In this document: positions 1-9,704 of the stretch, in pieces
How the letters are laid out: each line of letters starts with the position of its first letter
Numbering within the stretch: the first letter of the stretch is position 1
Assembly: GCA_030446465.1 (NCBI GenBank)
Contig: JAUJNI010000002.1
Span: forward strand, 881,273-945,272
DNA: 64,000 nt
Source of the DNA: Actinomycetota bacterium
GTDB taxonomy: Bacteria > Actinomycetota > CADDZG01 > WHSQ01
Direction of reading: 5' to 3'
The notes under the pieces: model-generated
Database searches by the model: none
What the model was told of the DNA's origin: nothing
The model's input: only the letters and a program-made list of their open reading frames with translations
Program-made: the position numbers and the translations under genes

Positions 1-690
1 CCCGGCGCCGCCTACATCGTGACCACCGCCCTCCAGCAGGTGGTGCAGCGCGGCACGGGGTACGCGGCGAACATCGGCCGACCGGTGGCAGGAAAGACGG
101 GAACGGCTCAGGAGTACCGCGACGCTTGGTTCGGCGGCTACACCCCCGACCTTGCCGCTGCAGTGTGGGTGGGCTACCCCGAGGGGGAGATCGAGATGAA
201 ACCATCGTGTGCCGACTCGGAGAGTCTCTGCAGGCCCACTCGCATCGACCAGACCGGCGTGACCGGGGGCTCCTATCCTGCCGACATCTGGCACGACTTC
301 ATGGTCGAGGCGGTTGCGGGCACCCCCATAACGGACTTCGAAGCCCCGGCGGGGCTCGTGACCGTGACGATCGACACGCGTACCGGGTGCCTGGTCGGAG
401 AAAGGACCCCCGACGAACACAGGAGCACCGCAACCTTCGTGCCCGGCACCGAGCCGACGACGAGCTCGGGGCCGGAATGCAAAGTTCCAAAGGAAGACGT
501 GGCGGTTCCGGACGTCTTCAGCTTCCCGGTCGACGACGCGGTCGAGACCTTGGAGGGCGAAGGGTTCGTAGTGATCCAGGTCCAAGAAGAGTCATCGACC
601 TATCCCCCCGGGCGAGTCATCGACCAGAGCCCTCCGGCCGGCGAAGAGATCCCCGAGGGCGAGACCGTGACCCTTACCGTCTCCGACTAA
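1..690 (+). CDS. Penicillin-binding protein with C-terminal PASTA domain (5' truncated by window)
   Basis: This is the C-terminal part of a class A-type penicillin-binding protein, which builds and cross-links peptidoglycan at the outer face of the membrane. The reading frame is open from the first base, so the gene starts outside the window. The KTGT box of the transpeptidase domain is at visible residues 31-34, followed by the usual FGGYTP and AVWVGYP segments. A Pro/Thr-rich linker leads into one PASTA domain (from about VAVPDVF to the end), a module known to bind muropeptides or beta-lactams. The stop codon overlaps the stop of the convergent phosphoesterase gene by three bases, leaving no room for a separate terminator. 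The missing N-terminus prevents confirmation of the glycosyltransferase domain. Confidence 0.9.
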   Translation, partial: PGAAYIVTTALQQVVQRGTGYAANIGRPVAGKTGTAQEYRDAWFGGYTPDLAAAVWVGYPEGEIEMKPSCADSESLCRPTRIDQTGVTGGSYPADIWHDFMVEAVAGTPITDFEAPAGLVTVTIDTRTGCLVGERTPDEHRSTATFVPGTEPTTSSGPECKVPKEDVAVPDVFSFPVDDAVETLEGEGFVVIQVQEESSTYPPGRVIDQSPPAGEEIPEGETVTLTVSD

Positions 691-2141
691 TCCTGGGCCC
701 GGGCGAAGGCCCGTGATGGTCTTTTGTATGCGTTCGTTGTGTCTCTCGGCAACCCTGTACATTCCCGCTCTTCGAGAACGAGCTTTCGATCGGCGGGATC
801 GATGCGCCGGTCGAAGTCGAATGCGTTGAGCATGTTGCTTGCCAGATGATCACGGCGAGCAAGCGTGTCGAGATCGTAGAGGTCCTCCATAAACCTGACG
901 ACCGATGAGAGCTCATAGACCGTGTGGTCGATGTAGCCCTTCTTAGCCCACGGAGAGATAACGAGCAACGGGACGCGGGGCCCCAAGCCCATAACGTCAT
1001 AGTGAGGGGGAGGGACGTGATCGTAGAAGCCCCCGAAGTCGTCCCATGTCAGAAAGATCACGGTGTTCTCCCAGTACTTCGACCGCATGATGGCGTTGAT
1101 ATAGGCGACCGCCCAGTTCTCGCTCATGCACACACTTGTTCCAGCACCGGGATGATCGTTGAATCCAACGGGAGGGATGACCCACGACACCTCTCGTAAT
1201 CGCTCCTCTTGCACGTCTCGTATCGCTTTTTCGGGTCCAACCACGTTAGGGCCCCAATACTTCGAGAACCTGATGTGCCTGATCGCGTGGAGGGCATTCC
1301 TCCAATCGCCGTCGTTGGCGTAGTAGCGCCACGAGATCCCCGCATCGTTGAGCTCGTCGGGGAGGCTCCTGAAGTCGAAGCAGGGCTGGGCAGTCTCGTA
1401 GAACTCCTCTATGCGCTCGATGTCCGCTCTTTCCTCCGCATCAATTAGCTCCTTTTCTTCTTCATCGTCGAGTGCCGGGAAACGACTGACCTTCTCTCCC
1501 GCATCGGTGCAGTAAGAACCCGGACGCCCGTTCTTCTCCATGGCGTTGAATCCCACGTTGAGCTTGTTACTAGTGACGCGTCCGCCTTGCGCTGCGACGG
1601 TGTAGAGGTGTGCGGGAAACGTCGGCCCGTACATCGGCGAAAACATCCGATCGCCGAGAACGAAGTTGTCGGCATACGCCCAGTAGTTCGGGATTCCGTC
1701 TCTCGTGAACGACGTATAGCCGTCCAGAGACTTACCGCCTATGGGGATGAGGTCGAACTGATCCATGCGTCCGCCGTTGATGGCCGTAACCCCGTCCACG
1801 AACTCGTGGCCGAGATCGTGCGTCAGGACGTCTGCGGCCACCCTGAGACGCACTCTCTCGCCGGTCGAGAGGCGGCCGTGGGTGGCGCCGTCCGCTCCCG
1901 GATAGCGTCCGAAGTAGTTGTCGAACGTCCGGTTCTCTTTGATGAGATAAACGACATGCTTGATGTGACGCGATGCCCGATCAGAAGATGACTGACGTTG
2001 CGGCGCCGTAGGAGCGCCCGGTTGCAACCCAGGACGAGCCGACTTCTCCTCACGGATCACCAAGTAGGTGCCGCCCGCTACTCCGGCAGTCAACAACAGC
2101 ACAACGACAGTAAGTCGTCGGATCGAGTCTGGGTGCGCCAT
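687..2141 (-). CDS. Secreted or membrane-anchored phosphoesterase (phospholipase C / acid phosphatase family)
   Basis: The product belongs to the phosphoesterase family that includes bacterial phospholipases C and acid phosphatases (PF04185-type). The family signature [18 protein letters not shown] lies near residue 60 and the metal-site region [14 protein letters not shown] near residue 350. An N-terminal hydrophobic stretch ([18 protein letters not shown]) suggests a signal anchor, so it probably acts outside the cell. The frame is open upstream to 2282, but that extension has no signal-like character. I prefer the ATG at 2141, which has GAGAAG four bases upstream; ATG 2153 is an alternative. 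The substrate cannot be told from sequence. It is convergent with the penicillin-binding protein gene. Confidence 0.82.
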   Translation of the reverse strand: MAHPDSIRRLTVVVLLLTAGVAGGTYLVIREEKSARPGLQPGAPTAPQRQSSSDRASRHIKHVVYLIKENRTFDNYFGRYPGADGATHGRLSTGERVRLRVAADVLTHDLGHEFVDGVTAINGGRMDQFDLIPIGGKSLDGYTSFTRDGIPNYWAYADNFVLGDRMFSPMYGPTFPAHLYTVAAQGGRVTSNKLNVGFNAMEKNGRPGSYCTDAGEKVSRFPALDDEEEKELIDAEERADIERIEEFYETAQPCFDFRSLPDELNDAGISWRYYANDGDWRNALHAIRHIRFSKYWGPNVVGPEKAIRDVQEERLREVSWVIPPVGFNDHPGAGTSVCMSENWAVAYINAIMRSKYWENTVIFLTWDDFGGFYDHVPPPHYDVMGLGPRVPLLVISPWAKKGYIDHTVYELSSVVRFMEDLYDLDTLARRDHLASNMLNAFDFDRRIDPADRKLVLEERECTGLPRDTTNAYKRPSRAFARAQD

Positions 2142-2244
2142 GGGGCTTCTCATACCATGCGGGACTGCTCCAGCGGAAGGCGGGCAGTCGACTGCTTCCA
2201 TCCACCCGAAGTCGCTTGGGGCGGCCGGCGAATAAATTACCGTC

Positions 2245-2343
2245 ATGCCAACTATGCGAGGCCGCCTTCTTCCCCTGCTCACGGTCGGCCTGATGTTTCT
2301 GCTCGCGTGCGTTGAAACGCGTGAGGAGGGGGGCGTCGTCTGA
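2245..2343 (+). CDS. Possible 32-residue lipoprotein-like peptide
   Basis: A short frame reads [18 protein letters not shown] and then LLAC, followed by a short Glu-rich tail and a TGA stop. It looks like a lipoprotein signal peptide with a lipobox (LLAC) and almost no mature domain. It lies between the divergent phosphoesterase gene and the convergent membrane-protein gene, with an AT-rich AATAAATTAC just upstream. It may be a real micro-lipoprotein, the relic of a larger lipoprotein gene, or chance. No ribosome binding site is obvious. Confidence 0.3.
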   Translation: MPTMRGRLLPLLTVGLMFLLACVETREEGGVV

Positions 2344-2349
2344 TCGCTA

Positions 2350-2820
2350 CTAGCCGAGGTTGGAGCGCTTGTCCGACTGAACAGCGGCTTCGTCTGCCGG
2401 CCCCCAGCGACTTCCGTAGTAGCGCCACATGCTGTAGGCCACGAGCAGGCAGCTAGCGATCACTATGAATCCGAACCCTCTGAGGGTGATCGACTCAGAA
2501 GTCGTCGGGTCGGCCCAGTCGGTCACGCTGTCGAGAAGGAATCCGAGGGTCGAACGACCTATCCGAAGGTAGGTCCCCGCTCCCAGATCCCCCGCGACGA
2601 ATCCGGTCAACGCGACGCCGACTAGAACCAGCATCAGGGCAACCTGGAGCGGCTCCCACGCGATCCGTGTCGCCACCCCGAGACGTGCCTTTATCGAGGC
2701 GCGCCCCTCACCCTTCAGCAGTCGAGCTGCGATCCATGCGAGAGAGGAAAGTACGACGACTGCCGGGATGAGCAGAAAGACGGCTCCCATCGCCGCGCCA
2801 GCGAGAATCCCCCTGGCCAC
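2350..2820 (-). CDS. Membrane protein of unknown function
   Basis: I do not recognise the family. The 156-residue product has an N-terminal membrane segment (about residues 9-32), a second at about 58-78 and a third near 118-136, with a basic loop after the first and a hydrophilic C-terminus. It sits three bases downstream of the DNA glycosylase gene and is probably translated from the same mRNA as the last gene of the infC-pheST-argF-mpg run. No catalytic motif is visible. Confidence 0.6.
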   Translation of the reverse strand: MARGILAGAAMGAVFLLIPAVVVLSSLAWIAARLLKGEGRASIKARLGVATRIAWEPLQVALMLVLVGVALTGFVAGDLGAGTYLRIGRSTLGFLLDSVTDWADPTTSESITLRGFGFIVIASCLLVAYSMWRYYGSRWGPADEAAVQSDKRSNLG

Positions 2821-2823
2821 CTT

Positions 2824-3426
2824 TCAAGTCCGCCGCGACGCGAACGGGTTGCCTGCAGCCACGAAGCGCCACGGCAGATCGTCGCCCCTTCCTTGGGCCA
2901 AGCCGATCCTGACCGTTTGTGAGATCTCCCTCGTGTGATACCCGTCGGTTGCCGCGTCTTCTGCGCACCAGAAGGATCCACCACGCAGAAGGGTTGCGCC
3001 GTTGTGCTCGGGCCCTATCCCCATCGCCTGCGTAAGACGGGCGGGGCCGGCGGCCAGAAGCCGGTCGTTCGCTATCTTGGGACGGTTGGCCCTCATCAAC
3101 TCCACGCCCTCGAGCGGCTCGCCCGCTCGCAGCAGGACCGCCTCACACCGTCCCTCCTCGGCGCACACGATGTTGGCGCACCAGTGCATACCGTAGGTGA
3201 AATAGACGTAGAGGCGGCCGGGAGGCCCGTACATCACCTCGGTGCGAGGGGTCTTGCCCCTGTAGCCGTGCGATCCGGGGTCGAGGACACCCCTGTACGC
3301 CTCGGTCTCGATCAAGCGCACCGCAATACGCCCCGAGGGACCCTCGTGGACAAAGACGCACCCGATCAGCTCCTTGGCGACCGCCACCGCGTCCCGGGCG
3401 TAGAAGGAGCGATCCAACCGTGGCAC
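2824..3426 (-). CDS. mpg: 3-methyladenine DNA glycosylase (AAG/MPG family)
   Basis: The enzyme removes alkylated purines such as 3-methyladenine in base-excision repair. The 200-residue length is normal for bacterial AAG-type glycosylases. Family features in order are the N-terminal ARDAVAVAKELIGC, the ETEAYRG segment that carries the catalytic Glu, GYRGKTPR, and PGRLYVYFTYGMHWCANIV, followed by the AVLLRAGEP block. It follows argF by six bases and is probably co-transcribed with pheST-argF. Confidence 0.92.
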   Translation of the reverse strand: MPRLDRSFYARDAVAVAKELIGCVFVHEGPSGRIAVRLIETEAYRGVLDPGSHGYRGKTPRTEVMYGPPGRLYVYFTYGMHWCANIVCAEEGRCEAVLLRAGEPLEGVELMRANRPKIANDRLLAAGPARLTQAMGIGPEHNGATLLRGGSFWCAEDAATDGYHTREISQTVRIGLAQGRGDDLPWRFVAAGNPFASRRT

Positions 3427-3432
3427 TCGGAG

Positions 3433-4344
3433 TCAGCTCAGAAGCCAGGCAAGCAGCGCCTTCTGTGTGTGCAAGCGGTTCTCGGCCTGGTCCCACACGA
3501 CCGAATGAGGGCCGTCCATCACCTCGGCAGCGATCTCCTCACCGCGGTGGGCCGGGAGGCAGTGCATGACGATCACGTCTTCGTCTGCAGCCTCGACGAG
3601 GCGTTGATCGAGCTGATAGTCACTAAACAGCTCGAGCCGCTCGGGAGCTTCGCCCTCTTGACCCATCGACGCCCATACGTCGGTGTAGAGGACGTCGGCT
3701 CCTCTGGCTGCCTCCAGAACGTCGTTCGTGACCGTTAGCTTCCCACCGGTCTCTAAGTTGATCTCGTTGCACCGCTCCACGACCTCTCCGAGAGGCTCGT
3801 AGCCGGGTGGCGTCGCGATCCTCACGTCCATCGACGTCTTAGCGCCACCGAACATCAGTGAATGGGCGACGTTGTTGCCGTCGCCGACATAGGCGAGGGC
3901 CAGGCCGCCGAGATCGCCCTTGCTGGCTCTGATGGTCTGGAGATCCGCGAGGCACTGGCACGGGTGTGAGTAGTCGCTCAGGGCATTGACCACAGGTGCG
4001 CTGCCGGACTCGGCGAGAGCGGTGAGGCGCTCCTGGCCGAAGGTCCTCACGACGATCGCATCGACGTAGCGGGACAGCACCCTGCCGGTGTCCTCGATGG
4101 TCTCGCCGCGGCCGAGTTGCAGCTCGTCTCCTCTCAGGACTATTGGGTGCCCGCCCATGGAGGCGACCGCTGCCTCGAACGACACCCGGGTACGGGTGGA
4201 CGGCTTCTCGAAGATGAGCGCCACCTGCTTGCCGGCGATCTGTTGCGAGTACTGATCGGGTTTGCTCTTGACCTCATCGGCCTTGTCCAACAGGGCAACG
4301 AGCTCCTCAGACGAGACGTCGTCGATCGAGAGGAAGTCCCGCAT
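3433..4344 (-). CDS. argF: Ornithine carbamoyltransferase
   Basis: The enzyme transfers the carbamoyl group to ornithine to make citrulline in arginine biosynthesis. The carbamoyl-phosphate binding motif STRTR appears in EKPSTRTRVSFE near residue 50, followed by HPCQ and the C-terminal HCLPAHRGEEI typical of the ornithine enzymes. The second member of the family in this window (39495-40427) carries aspartate-type motifs, so the two are clearly distinct. It begins two bases after pheT. No other arginine gene is present, so it is an isolated arg gene attached to the pheST unit. Its carbamoyl phosphate would come from CarAB encoded further along. Confidence 0.95.
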   Translation of the reverse strand: MRDFLSIDDVSSEELVALLDKADEVKSKPDQYSQQIAGKQVALIFEKPSTRTRVSFEAAVASMGGHPIVLRGDELQLGRGETIEDTGRVLSRYVDAIVVRTFGQERLTALAESGSAPVVNALSDYSHPCQCLADLQTIRASKGDLGGLALAYVGDGNNVAHSLMFGGAKTSMDVRIATPPGYEPLGEVVERCNEINLETGGKLTVTNDVLEAARGADVLYTDVWASMGQEGEAPERLELFSDYQLDQRLVEAADEDVIVMHCLPAHRGEEIAAEVMDGPHSVVWDQAENRLHTQKALLAWLLS

Positions 4345-4346
4345 GT

Positions 4347-6737
4347 CTATGTCCTCAACTTTCCGCCGGTCCGCTCTTGCACGGCCGGCAGTATCCGGTC
4401 ACGCACCGCCATGGCCTCCTCGTCGGTCATCGTCCTGTCGGGACGCCGGAGCTCGAGGGCGAAGGCAAGGCTTCTGCTGCCCTCGGGGAGCTGCTCGCCG
4501 ACGTAGACGTCGAAGAGCCTCACCGAGACGACCTCGGGGGCCCCCGCCTTGCGGATGACCTCTTGCACCGCGCCCGCCGCCACCCGTTCGTCGACCACCA
4601 CTGCAAGGTCGATGAGCGTGGCCGGGTAGCGGGACAGCTCTTGTGCCTTTAGCCGGCCGGGCAACGCGTCGAACAGGGGGCCGAGCGCCAGCTCGAATCC
4701 AACCGCCCCGGGCTCGACCTCGAACCGTTCGCAGACATCAGGATGAAGCTCGCCGACTGCTCCGAGCGCCGTGTCCCCCAGCATGACCGAGGCCGCCCGC
4801 GTCGGGTGAAAGGGCATGACCTTCACGGACCTGAACCTCGGGTCCTCGAGCCCCAGCGCGGAGAAGGCGGCCTCGAGGATCCCCTTGGCCCCATAGAAGT
4901 CCCACCGCCGGGCCGAGCCGAGCCACCGCTGCGGCACCCGCCGGCCCCCGAAGACCGCGGACAGCACGAGGCTCTCGTCGGCAAGCAGGTCGTTGCTCGC
5001 CAGGTAGACCCGGGCCACCTCGAACAGAGCGACGCCTTCTGCTCGCTGCGCCTGATTCAGGGCCACCGCTTTCAAGAGACTGGGAAGGAGCGTTGTCCTC
5101 ATCACGCTCTCTTCCTCGCTCATGGGGTTCCAGATCCTCAGCGCCGCGCGCGCCGGATGCTGGGCGGCGAGGCCGAGGGCGTCGAGATCGCGCGGAGCGA
5201 TAAGCGATGGCGTCCACGCCTCCCACACCCCCAGATCGGCGAGGATGGACCGAAGCCTTCGCTCGGCCGATTGAACGACGTCGAGGCCACCGGCAGGGCC
5301 AGAAGGAAGAGTTGAAGGCAGCTTGTCGAGGCCATGGAGACGGGCAACCTCTTCGACGAGATCGATCTCCCTTATCAGGTCGGGTCTACGCGTCGGGACC
5401 GTCACGGCAATCGTTCCATCGCCTTCCTCGACCTCGAGGCCGATTGAGCGAAGGTGCCACGCCTGCTCCTCGGCAGGCACCGTCACACCCAGGATCGAGT
5501 CGGTGCGAGCGGGCCTCAAGGCGATGCTTGCCCGCTCGATGGGGCGCGGATAGTGGTCGTGCTCCTGATCGGCAACATTCCCGCCGGCGACTTCGGCCAT
5601 CAGCTGGGCGGCGCGCGCTGCGGCGAAGGGCAGCACCTCGGGATCGGTGCCCCGCTCGAAGCGGGCGGAGGCCTCCGTCCTGAGCTGATGGCGGCGAGCC
5701 GTGAAAGCGATGCTCGAGGGGTCGAAGTAGGCGGCCTCGAGGATGACGCTGGTGGTGGTGTCCCCGACCTCTGAATCGGCGCCTCCCATCACGCCCGCCA
5801 TTCCGAGCGCGCGCTCAGGGTCGGCGATGAGCAGGTCTTCTGGATGGAGGTCGCGCTCCCGTCCGTCGAGTGTGGTCAGTCGTTCGCCGTCGCGGGCCCG
5901 ACGGACGACGATGGTGTCGTCGGCTACCGAGGCGCGGTCGAAGGCATGGAGCGGGTGGCCGAGCTCCAGCAGCACGTAGTTGGTGACGTCCACCACGTTG
6001 GAGATGGGACGCAGGCCGCAGGCGAGCAACCTCGTCGCCATCCACTGAGGAGACGGTGCGACCGACAGGTCGGTCACGTAGCGCGCCAGGTACCGCGGGC
6101 ACCCGTCAGGGTCCTCTATCACGACGCGAACCGGCGATGCGAGGTCGTCCGACGGCTTCAGCTCGACGTGCGGGAGCTGCAGCCCCTGACCGAGGAGCGC
6201 CGCGATCTCGCGGGCGACGCCGATGTGGCTCATGCAATCGGGCCGGTTGAGCGTGATCTCGAGCTCCAGGATCGTGTCGTCCAACCCCAGGCTCGCGACG
6301 ACGTCGCTTCCGAGCGGTGCATCCGGAGGGAGCACGAGGATGCCCAAGTGGTCCTTCGAGACGCCGAGCTCCATCCCAGAGCACAGCATCCCGCGGCTGA
6401 TCTGCCCCCGGATCTTGCGCTCGCTAACCCGCAACCCGGGAAGCTGCGCCCCAACCGTCGCGAGCGGGACGCGGTCGCCCACCGAGAAGTTGCGGGCGCC
6501 GCAGACGACCTCTTGGGTCACGTCGCCGTCGAGCCTGACCTCGACCATCGTCAGGTTGTCTGCGTTGGGGTGGTCTCTTATCGCAAGGACCTCGGCGACG
6601 ACCACGCCGCGGACGTTCCGACCGGGCTGATGTACCGCTTCGACCTTGGTCCCGGACAGATCGAGCAGCTCAACGAGTCGCGCCGAGGTGACGTCGATGT
6701 CGACGTAATCGCGTAGCCACTCGAGCGAGACCTTCAT
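4347..6737 (-). CDS. pheT: Phenylalanyl-tRNA synthetase beta subunit
   Basis: PheT pairs with PheS to charge tRNA-Phe. The 796-residue product begins MKVSLEWLRDYVDID, the canonical start of bacterial PheT, at the ATG at 6737, which overlaps the pheS stop as ATGA; the longer open frame upstream is only an extension through pheS. The tRNA-binding OB fold (about 40-150) is followed by the B3/B4 editing region, the B5 region and a C-terminal anticodon-binding (FDX-ACB) domain ending around RPDRTMTDEEA. It is followed two bases later by argF. Confidence 0.96.
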   Translation of the reverse strand: MKVSLEWLRDYVDIDVTSARLVELLDLSGTKVEAVHQPGRNVRGVVVAEVLAIRDHPNADNLTMVEVRLDGDVTQEVVCGARNFSVGDRVPLATVGAQLPGLRVSERKIRGQISRGMLCSGMELGVSKDHLGILVLPPDAPLGSDVVASLGLDDTILELEITLNRPDCMSHIGVAREIAALLGQGLQLPHVELKPSDDLASPVRVVIEDPDGCPRYLARYVTDLSVAPSPQWMATRLLACGLRPISNVVDVTNYVLLELGHPLHAFDRASVADDTIVVRRARDGERLTTLDGRERDLHPEDLLIADPERALGMAGVMGGADSEVGDTTTSVILEAAYFDPSSIAFTARRHQLRTEASARFERGTDPEVLPFAAARAAQLMAEVAGGNVADQEHDHYPRPIERASIALRPARTDSILGVTVPAEEQAWHLRSIGLEVEEGDGTIAVTVPTRRPDLIREIDLVEEVARLHGLDKLPSTLPSGPAGGLDVVQSAERRLRSILADLGVWEAWTPSLIAPRDLDALGLAAQHPARAALRIWNPMSEEESVMRTTLLPSLLKAVALNQAQRAEGVALFEVARVYLASNDLLADESLVLSAVFGGRRVPQRWLGSARRWDFYGAKGILEAAFSALGLEDPRFRSVKVMPFHPTRAASVMLGDTALGAVGELHPDVCERFEVEPGAVGFELALGPLFDALPGRLKAQELSRYPATLIDLAVVVDERVAAGAVQEVIRKAGAPEVVSVRLFDVYVGEQLPEGSRSLAFALELRRPDRTMTDEEAMAVRDRILPAVQERTGGKLRT

Positions 6738-7789
6738 CCGCTTCCTCGGAACTGCGTGAGGAAACGAAGGTCGTTGCCCCACAAGAGCCTTATGTCTGAG
6801 ATGCGATGTGACAGCGCGGCGAGGCGCTCGACTCCCATGCCGAACGCGAACCCCGTGTATCTCTCGGTGTCGTAGCCAACCCACTCGAGGAGGGCCGGGT
6901 CGACCATCCCGCAGCCGAGCAGCTCGATCCAGCCCTCGTGCTTGCAGAGCCTGCAGCCGGACCCCTTGCAAACGAAGCACTGCACGTCCAGCTCCGCAGA
7001 GGGCTCGGTGAAGGGGAAGAAGTGGGGCCGCAGGCGGATGTCGAGCTCGTCGCCGAAGAACGAGCGGGCAAAGAGCTCGAGCGTGCCCTTGAGGTCTCCC
7101 ATGGTTATGCCCTCGTCGACCGCAAGCCCCTCGATCTGCGCGAAGCCCGCCACGTGTGTCGCATCGGCCGTGTCGCGCCGGTAACAGCGGCCAGGAACCA
7201 CCACGTATACCGGTGGTTGTTGCGACTCCATGGTTCTTACCTGGACCGGCGAGGTCTCCGTGCGCAGGCACACGTCGACACCCCGCCCTCCGACGAAGAA
7301 GGTCTGCTCCGGCGAGCGCGCCGGGTGCGCGGGAGGCATGTTCAGCGCGTCGAAGATGTAGCGCGACAGCTCGATCTCCGGGCCCTCCGCCACCTTGTAG
7401 CCGAGCCCCACGAAGATGTCGACGAAGGCCGAGATCGTCTTGGTCAAGGGGTGGATCGAGGCGACCGGCGGAGCGTCGCCCGGCAGCGTCACGTCGATGC
7501 GCTCGCGCTCCCATCTCTTTTCCATGAAGGCCGCCTGGAACGTGGCGCGCTTGGCGGCGATAGCGGCCTCGAGCTCGGCATGCACCTCGTTGGCGAGACG
7601 CCCTAGCTCCTTGCGGTCCTCGGGCGGAACTTGCCTCAGATCGCTGCGCGCCCTCGACAATGCCGCCTTCCTACCGAGGGCGCGGACCTGCGCTTCTTCG
7701 AGACTTGCCAGGTCTTGTGCCCGGGCGATGTGGTGAAGCCCCGAAGCGCGCGCCTCCTCTAGGCGCGTTCTCAAGTCAGCCTGGGTCAT
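6734..7789 (-). CDS. pheS: Phenylalanyl-tRNA synthetase alpha subunit
   Basis: The 351-residue catalytic subunit of PheRS carries an N-terminal coiled coil and a class II synthetase core. Visible motif 2 lies around VPGRCYRRDTADATH and motif 3 in the C-terminal GFAFGMGVERLAAL. A Cys cluster (QCFVCKGSGCRLCKHEG) is present before motif 3, as in other bacterial PheS proteins. It overlaps pheT by four bases downstream and the histidine kinase gene by four bases upstream, indicating strict translational coupling. Confidence 0.96.
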   Translation of the reverse strand: MTQADLRTRLEEARASGLHHIARAQDLASLEEAQVRALGRKAALSRARSDLRQVPPEDRKELGRLANEVHAELEAAIAAKRATFQAAFMEKRWERERIDVTLPGDAPPVASIHPLTKTISAFVDIFVGLGYKVAEGPEIELSRYIFDALNMPPAHPARSPEQTFFVGGRGVDVCLRTETSPVQVRTMESQQPPVYVVVPGRCYRRDTADATHVAGFAQIEGLAVDEGITMGDLKGTLELFARSFFGDELDIRLRPHFFPFTEPSAELDVQCFVCKGSGCRLCKHEGWIELLGCGMVDPALLEWVGYDTERYTGFAFGMGVERLAALSHRISDIRLLWGNDLRFLTQFRGSG

Positions 7790-8475
7790 GCCGGTCCCTT
7801 GGCCGGAAGTCGCATCGTGAAGATCGATCCGACGTTTGGCATGCTCAACACCGAAAGCGAGCCGCCTTGGAACTCGAGGAGCCGGCGCGCGAGGTTAAGG
7901 CCAAGGCCGGTGCCCTTGGGGGTTGCGATCTGCCCGCGAGGGCCCGGGCCGAACAGCACGTGGGGAAGCCTGGCCTTCTCGATGCCGATCCCGTAATCAC
8001 GCACCGCAATCTCGACCCAAGCTTCCTCGGCACGTCTTGCGGTGACGCTTATGGGCCCCTGGGTAGAGAACTTGAGCGAGTTCTCGACGAGATTGGCGAG
8101 ATCTCTCTCCAGCCTTTCCTGGTCGGTCCACGCGGTCAGGCCCTCGGTGACATCCACTGCCACTCGATCGACCTCGGGATAGGCGCCAAGTCGATCGAGG
8201 GCCCTGGACACCACCTCGTCGATCTTTACCTCGCTTTGCTGAAGCTCCAGGGTCCGCGCCTCCAGCCGCGCAAGATCGAGCACCTCGGACATGATCCGTG
8301 CCAACCGCTCGGCGTCTGAGCTGATGGCGCCGACAAACTGTCGTCGCTCGTCGTCGGAAAACCGGTCCCACCTCTTCACCAGCGTGTTGGAGAACCCCTT
8401 GACCGAAGTAAGCGGCGATCGCAGTTCGTGCGCCACGAGAGAGATCAACTGGGCAAAGCTCGGCTGTTCGCTCAT
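7786..8475 (-). CDS. Sensor-less histidine kinase (HisKA + HATPase_c only)
   Basis: The 229-residue protein contains a full kinase core: the H-box LVAHELRSPLTSVKGF near residue 15, an N-box ending NLVENSLKFS near 130, the G1 box DYGIGI and the G2 box GTGLGLNLARRLLEF. There is no transmembrane segment or sensor domain before the H-box and no response regulator beside it. It lies between trmH and pheS and overlaps pheS by four bases, so it should be expressed with the translation genes. It could be a cytoplasmic kinase responding through a partner protein, or a truncated kinase that has been kept. Confidence 0.85.
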   Translation of the reverse strand: MSEQPSFAQLISLVAHELRSPLTSVKGFSNTLVKRWDRFSDDERRQFVGAISSDAERLARIMSEVLDLARLEARTLELQQSEVKIDEVVSRALDRLGAYPEVDRVAVDVTEGLTAWTDQERLERDLANLVENSLKFSTQGPISVTARRAEEAWVEIAVRDYGIGIEKARLPHVLFGPGPRGQIATPKGTGLGLNLARRLLEFQGGSLSVLSMPNVGSIFTMRLPAKGPA

Positions 8476-8497
8476 AGGGGGCCGAGGATAAACGTTG

Positions 8498-9307
8498 CTA
8501 TGGCCGCGCCCGCCGCTGGCGCACTGCCTCGAACAGCAGGATCGATCCTGCTATGCCGACGTTGAGGGATTCGGCAGGACCGGGCATCGGGATACCGACG
8601 ACCTCGTCGAGCAGTTGGTGCGACGCCTCGGGCAGGCCCCAGGACTCGTTTCCGACTACGAACGCAACGGGCCCCCGCATGTCGATGTCGTCGAGGGCCG
8701 TATCGGCGTGGGCCTGAGCTCCGACGATCCTCGTGCCCGCCGCCCGGAGGCGCTCGCACACCTCGGTGAGAGTGAGGCCTGCGATCACCGGAACGTTGAA
8801 GAGCAGTCCGGCGGACGCCCGTACCGTCTTTGCGTTGAGGGGGTCCACCGATCCCTTGACGAAGACGATCCCGCCCGCGCCCGCGGCAACCGCCGAGCGG
8901 ATGAGCGTCCCCGCGTTGCCGGGGTCTCGTACCCCGGCCAGAACCACGACAAGGTCGGCCCGGTCGAGAACGGCGGGGGCCGCTAAAGGTGTGGTCGCGA
9001 CCGCGACGACGCCCTGAGGTGTCGTGGTGTCGCACAGGGCTGCGATAACCGCTGCGGTGACGAGATGGACCGGCACTGCTTCCTTTACCGCTTGCCGGAC
9101 GGTCTCTTGACCCGGCCACGCCTCCGTGTCGACGAATATCTCGACTGCCGCGTTCGCAGCCAGCGCCTCACGTACCGCAAGCGGACCCTCGACGAGGAAG
9201 CGCTTGTTCTGCTCTCGTTCCGAACGTTTCAGCAGCTTGCGCGCCGCGAGCACGCGGGGGTTCCTAAGGCTGCTTATCGGCGAGCCAGCTCCGGGGGCTA
9301 GCTCCAC
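8498..9307 (-). CDS. TrmH/SpoU family RNA 2'-O-methyltransferase
   Basis: The product is a SPOUT-class RNA methyltransferase that uses SAM to methylate ribose on rRNA or tRNA. The N-terminal substrate-binding domain (RNPRVLAARKLLKRSERE...FLVEG) precedes the catalytic knot. Motif 1 is visible as DPGNAGTLIRSA, motif 2 as FVVGNESWGLP and motif 3 as IPMPGPAESLNVGIAGSI. It follows rplT by 14 bases. This rplT-trmH-pheS order is common in Actinomycetota, but the exact target nucleotide cannot be assigned. Confidence 0.9.
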   Translation of the reverse strand: MELAPGAGSPISSLRNPRVLAARKLLKRSEREQNKRFLVEGPLAVREALAANAAVEIFVDTEAWPGQETVRQAVKEAVPVHLVTAAVIAALCDTTTPQGVVAVATTPLAAPAVLDRADLVVVLAGVRDPGNAGTLIRSAVAAGAGGIVFVKGSVDPLNAKTVRASAGLLFNVPVIAGLTLTEVCERLRAAGTRIVGAQAHADTALDDIDMRGPVAFVVGNESWGLPEASHQLLDEVVGIPMPGPAESLNVGIAGSILLFEAVRQRRARP

Positions 9308-9321
9308 TGTGGAATCGTGAA

Positions 9322-9687
9322 TCAGGCGGTCTTGGCCAAGGAGCTCTTGGCAAGCTCGGCGAGCTGCGCGAAGGCCTGAGGCTCGTTCACCGCCAGCTCG
9401 GCAAGCATCTTCCGATCGATCTCGACCTCTGCTACTCGAAGGCCGGCTATCAAATGGCTGTAGCTGATGCCGTTGATGCGCGCCGCAGCATTGATCCGCT
9501 GAATCCAGAGTCGCCGGAAATCACCCTTGCGGGCGCGACGATCCCGGTAGGCGTAGACGCCCGAATGCAGCAGCTGCTCGCGCGCCTTTCGCACGTGTCT
9601 GCCGCGCGCCGAGTAGTAGCCCTTGGCCTTCTTTAGAACTTCCCGGCGCCTCTTTCTGCTGGGCACACTGCGCTTGACGCGTGGCAT
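9322..9687 (-). CDS. rplT: 50S ribosomal protein L20
   Basis: L20 is an early-binding 23S rRNA protein of the large subunit. The sequence [19 protein letters not shown] and the block [19 protein letters not shown] are diagnostic, and the length of 121 is usual. It lies 17 bases downstream of rpmI in the infC-rpmI-rplT operon. Confidence 0.97.
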   Translation of the reverse strand: MPRVKRSVPSRKRRREVLKKAKGYYSARGRHVRKAREQLLHSGVYAYRDRRARKGDFRRLWIQRINAAARINGISYSHLIAGLRVAEVEIDRKMLAELAVNEPQAFAQLAELAKSSLAKTA

Positions 9688-9704
9688 TCGTCACTCCTCC
9701 TTAG

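Noticed and set aside
9274-9281. GCCGATAA within trmH (also GCCGATAT in rpe near 17798 and in metK near 22461)
   Set aside because: None has TAAA at 15-16 bases and all are inside genes, so they are chance matches and not WhiG promoters.
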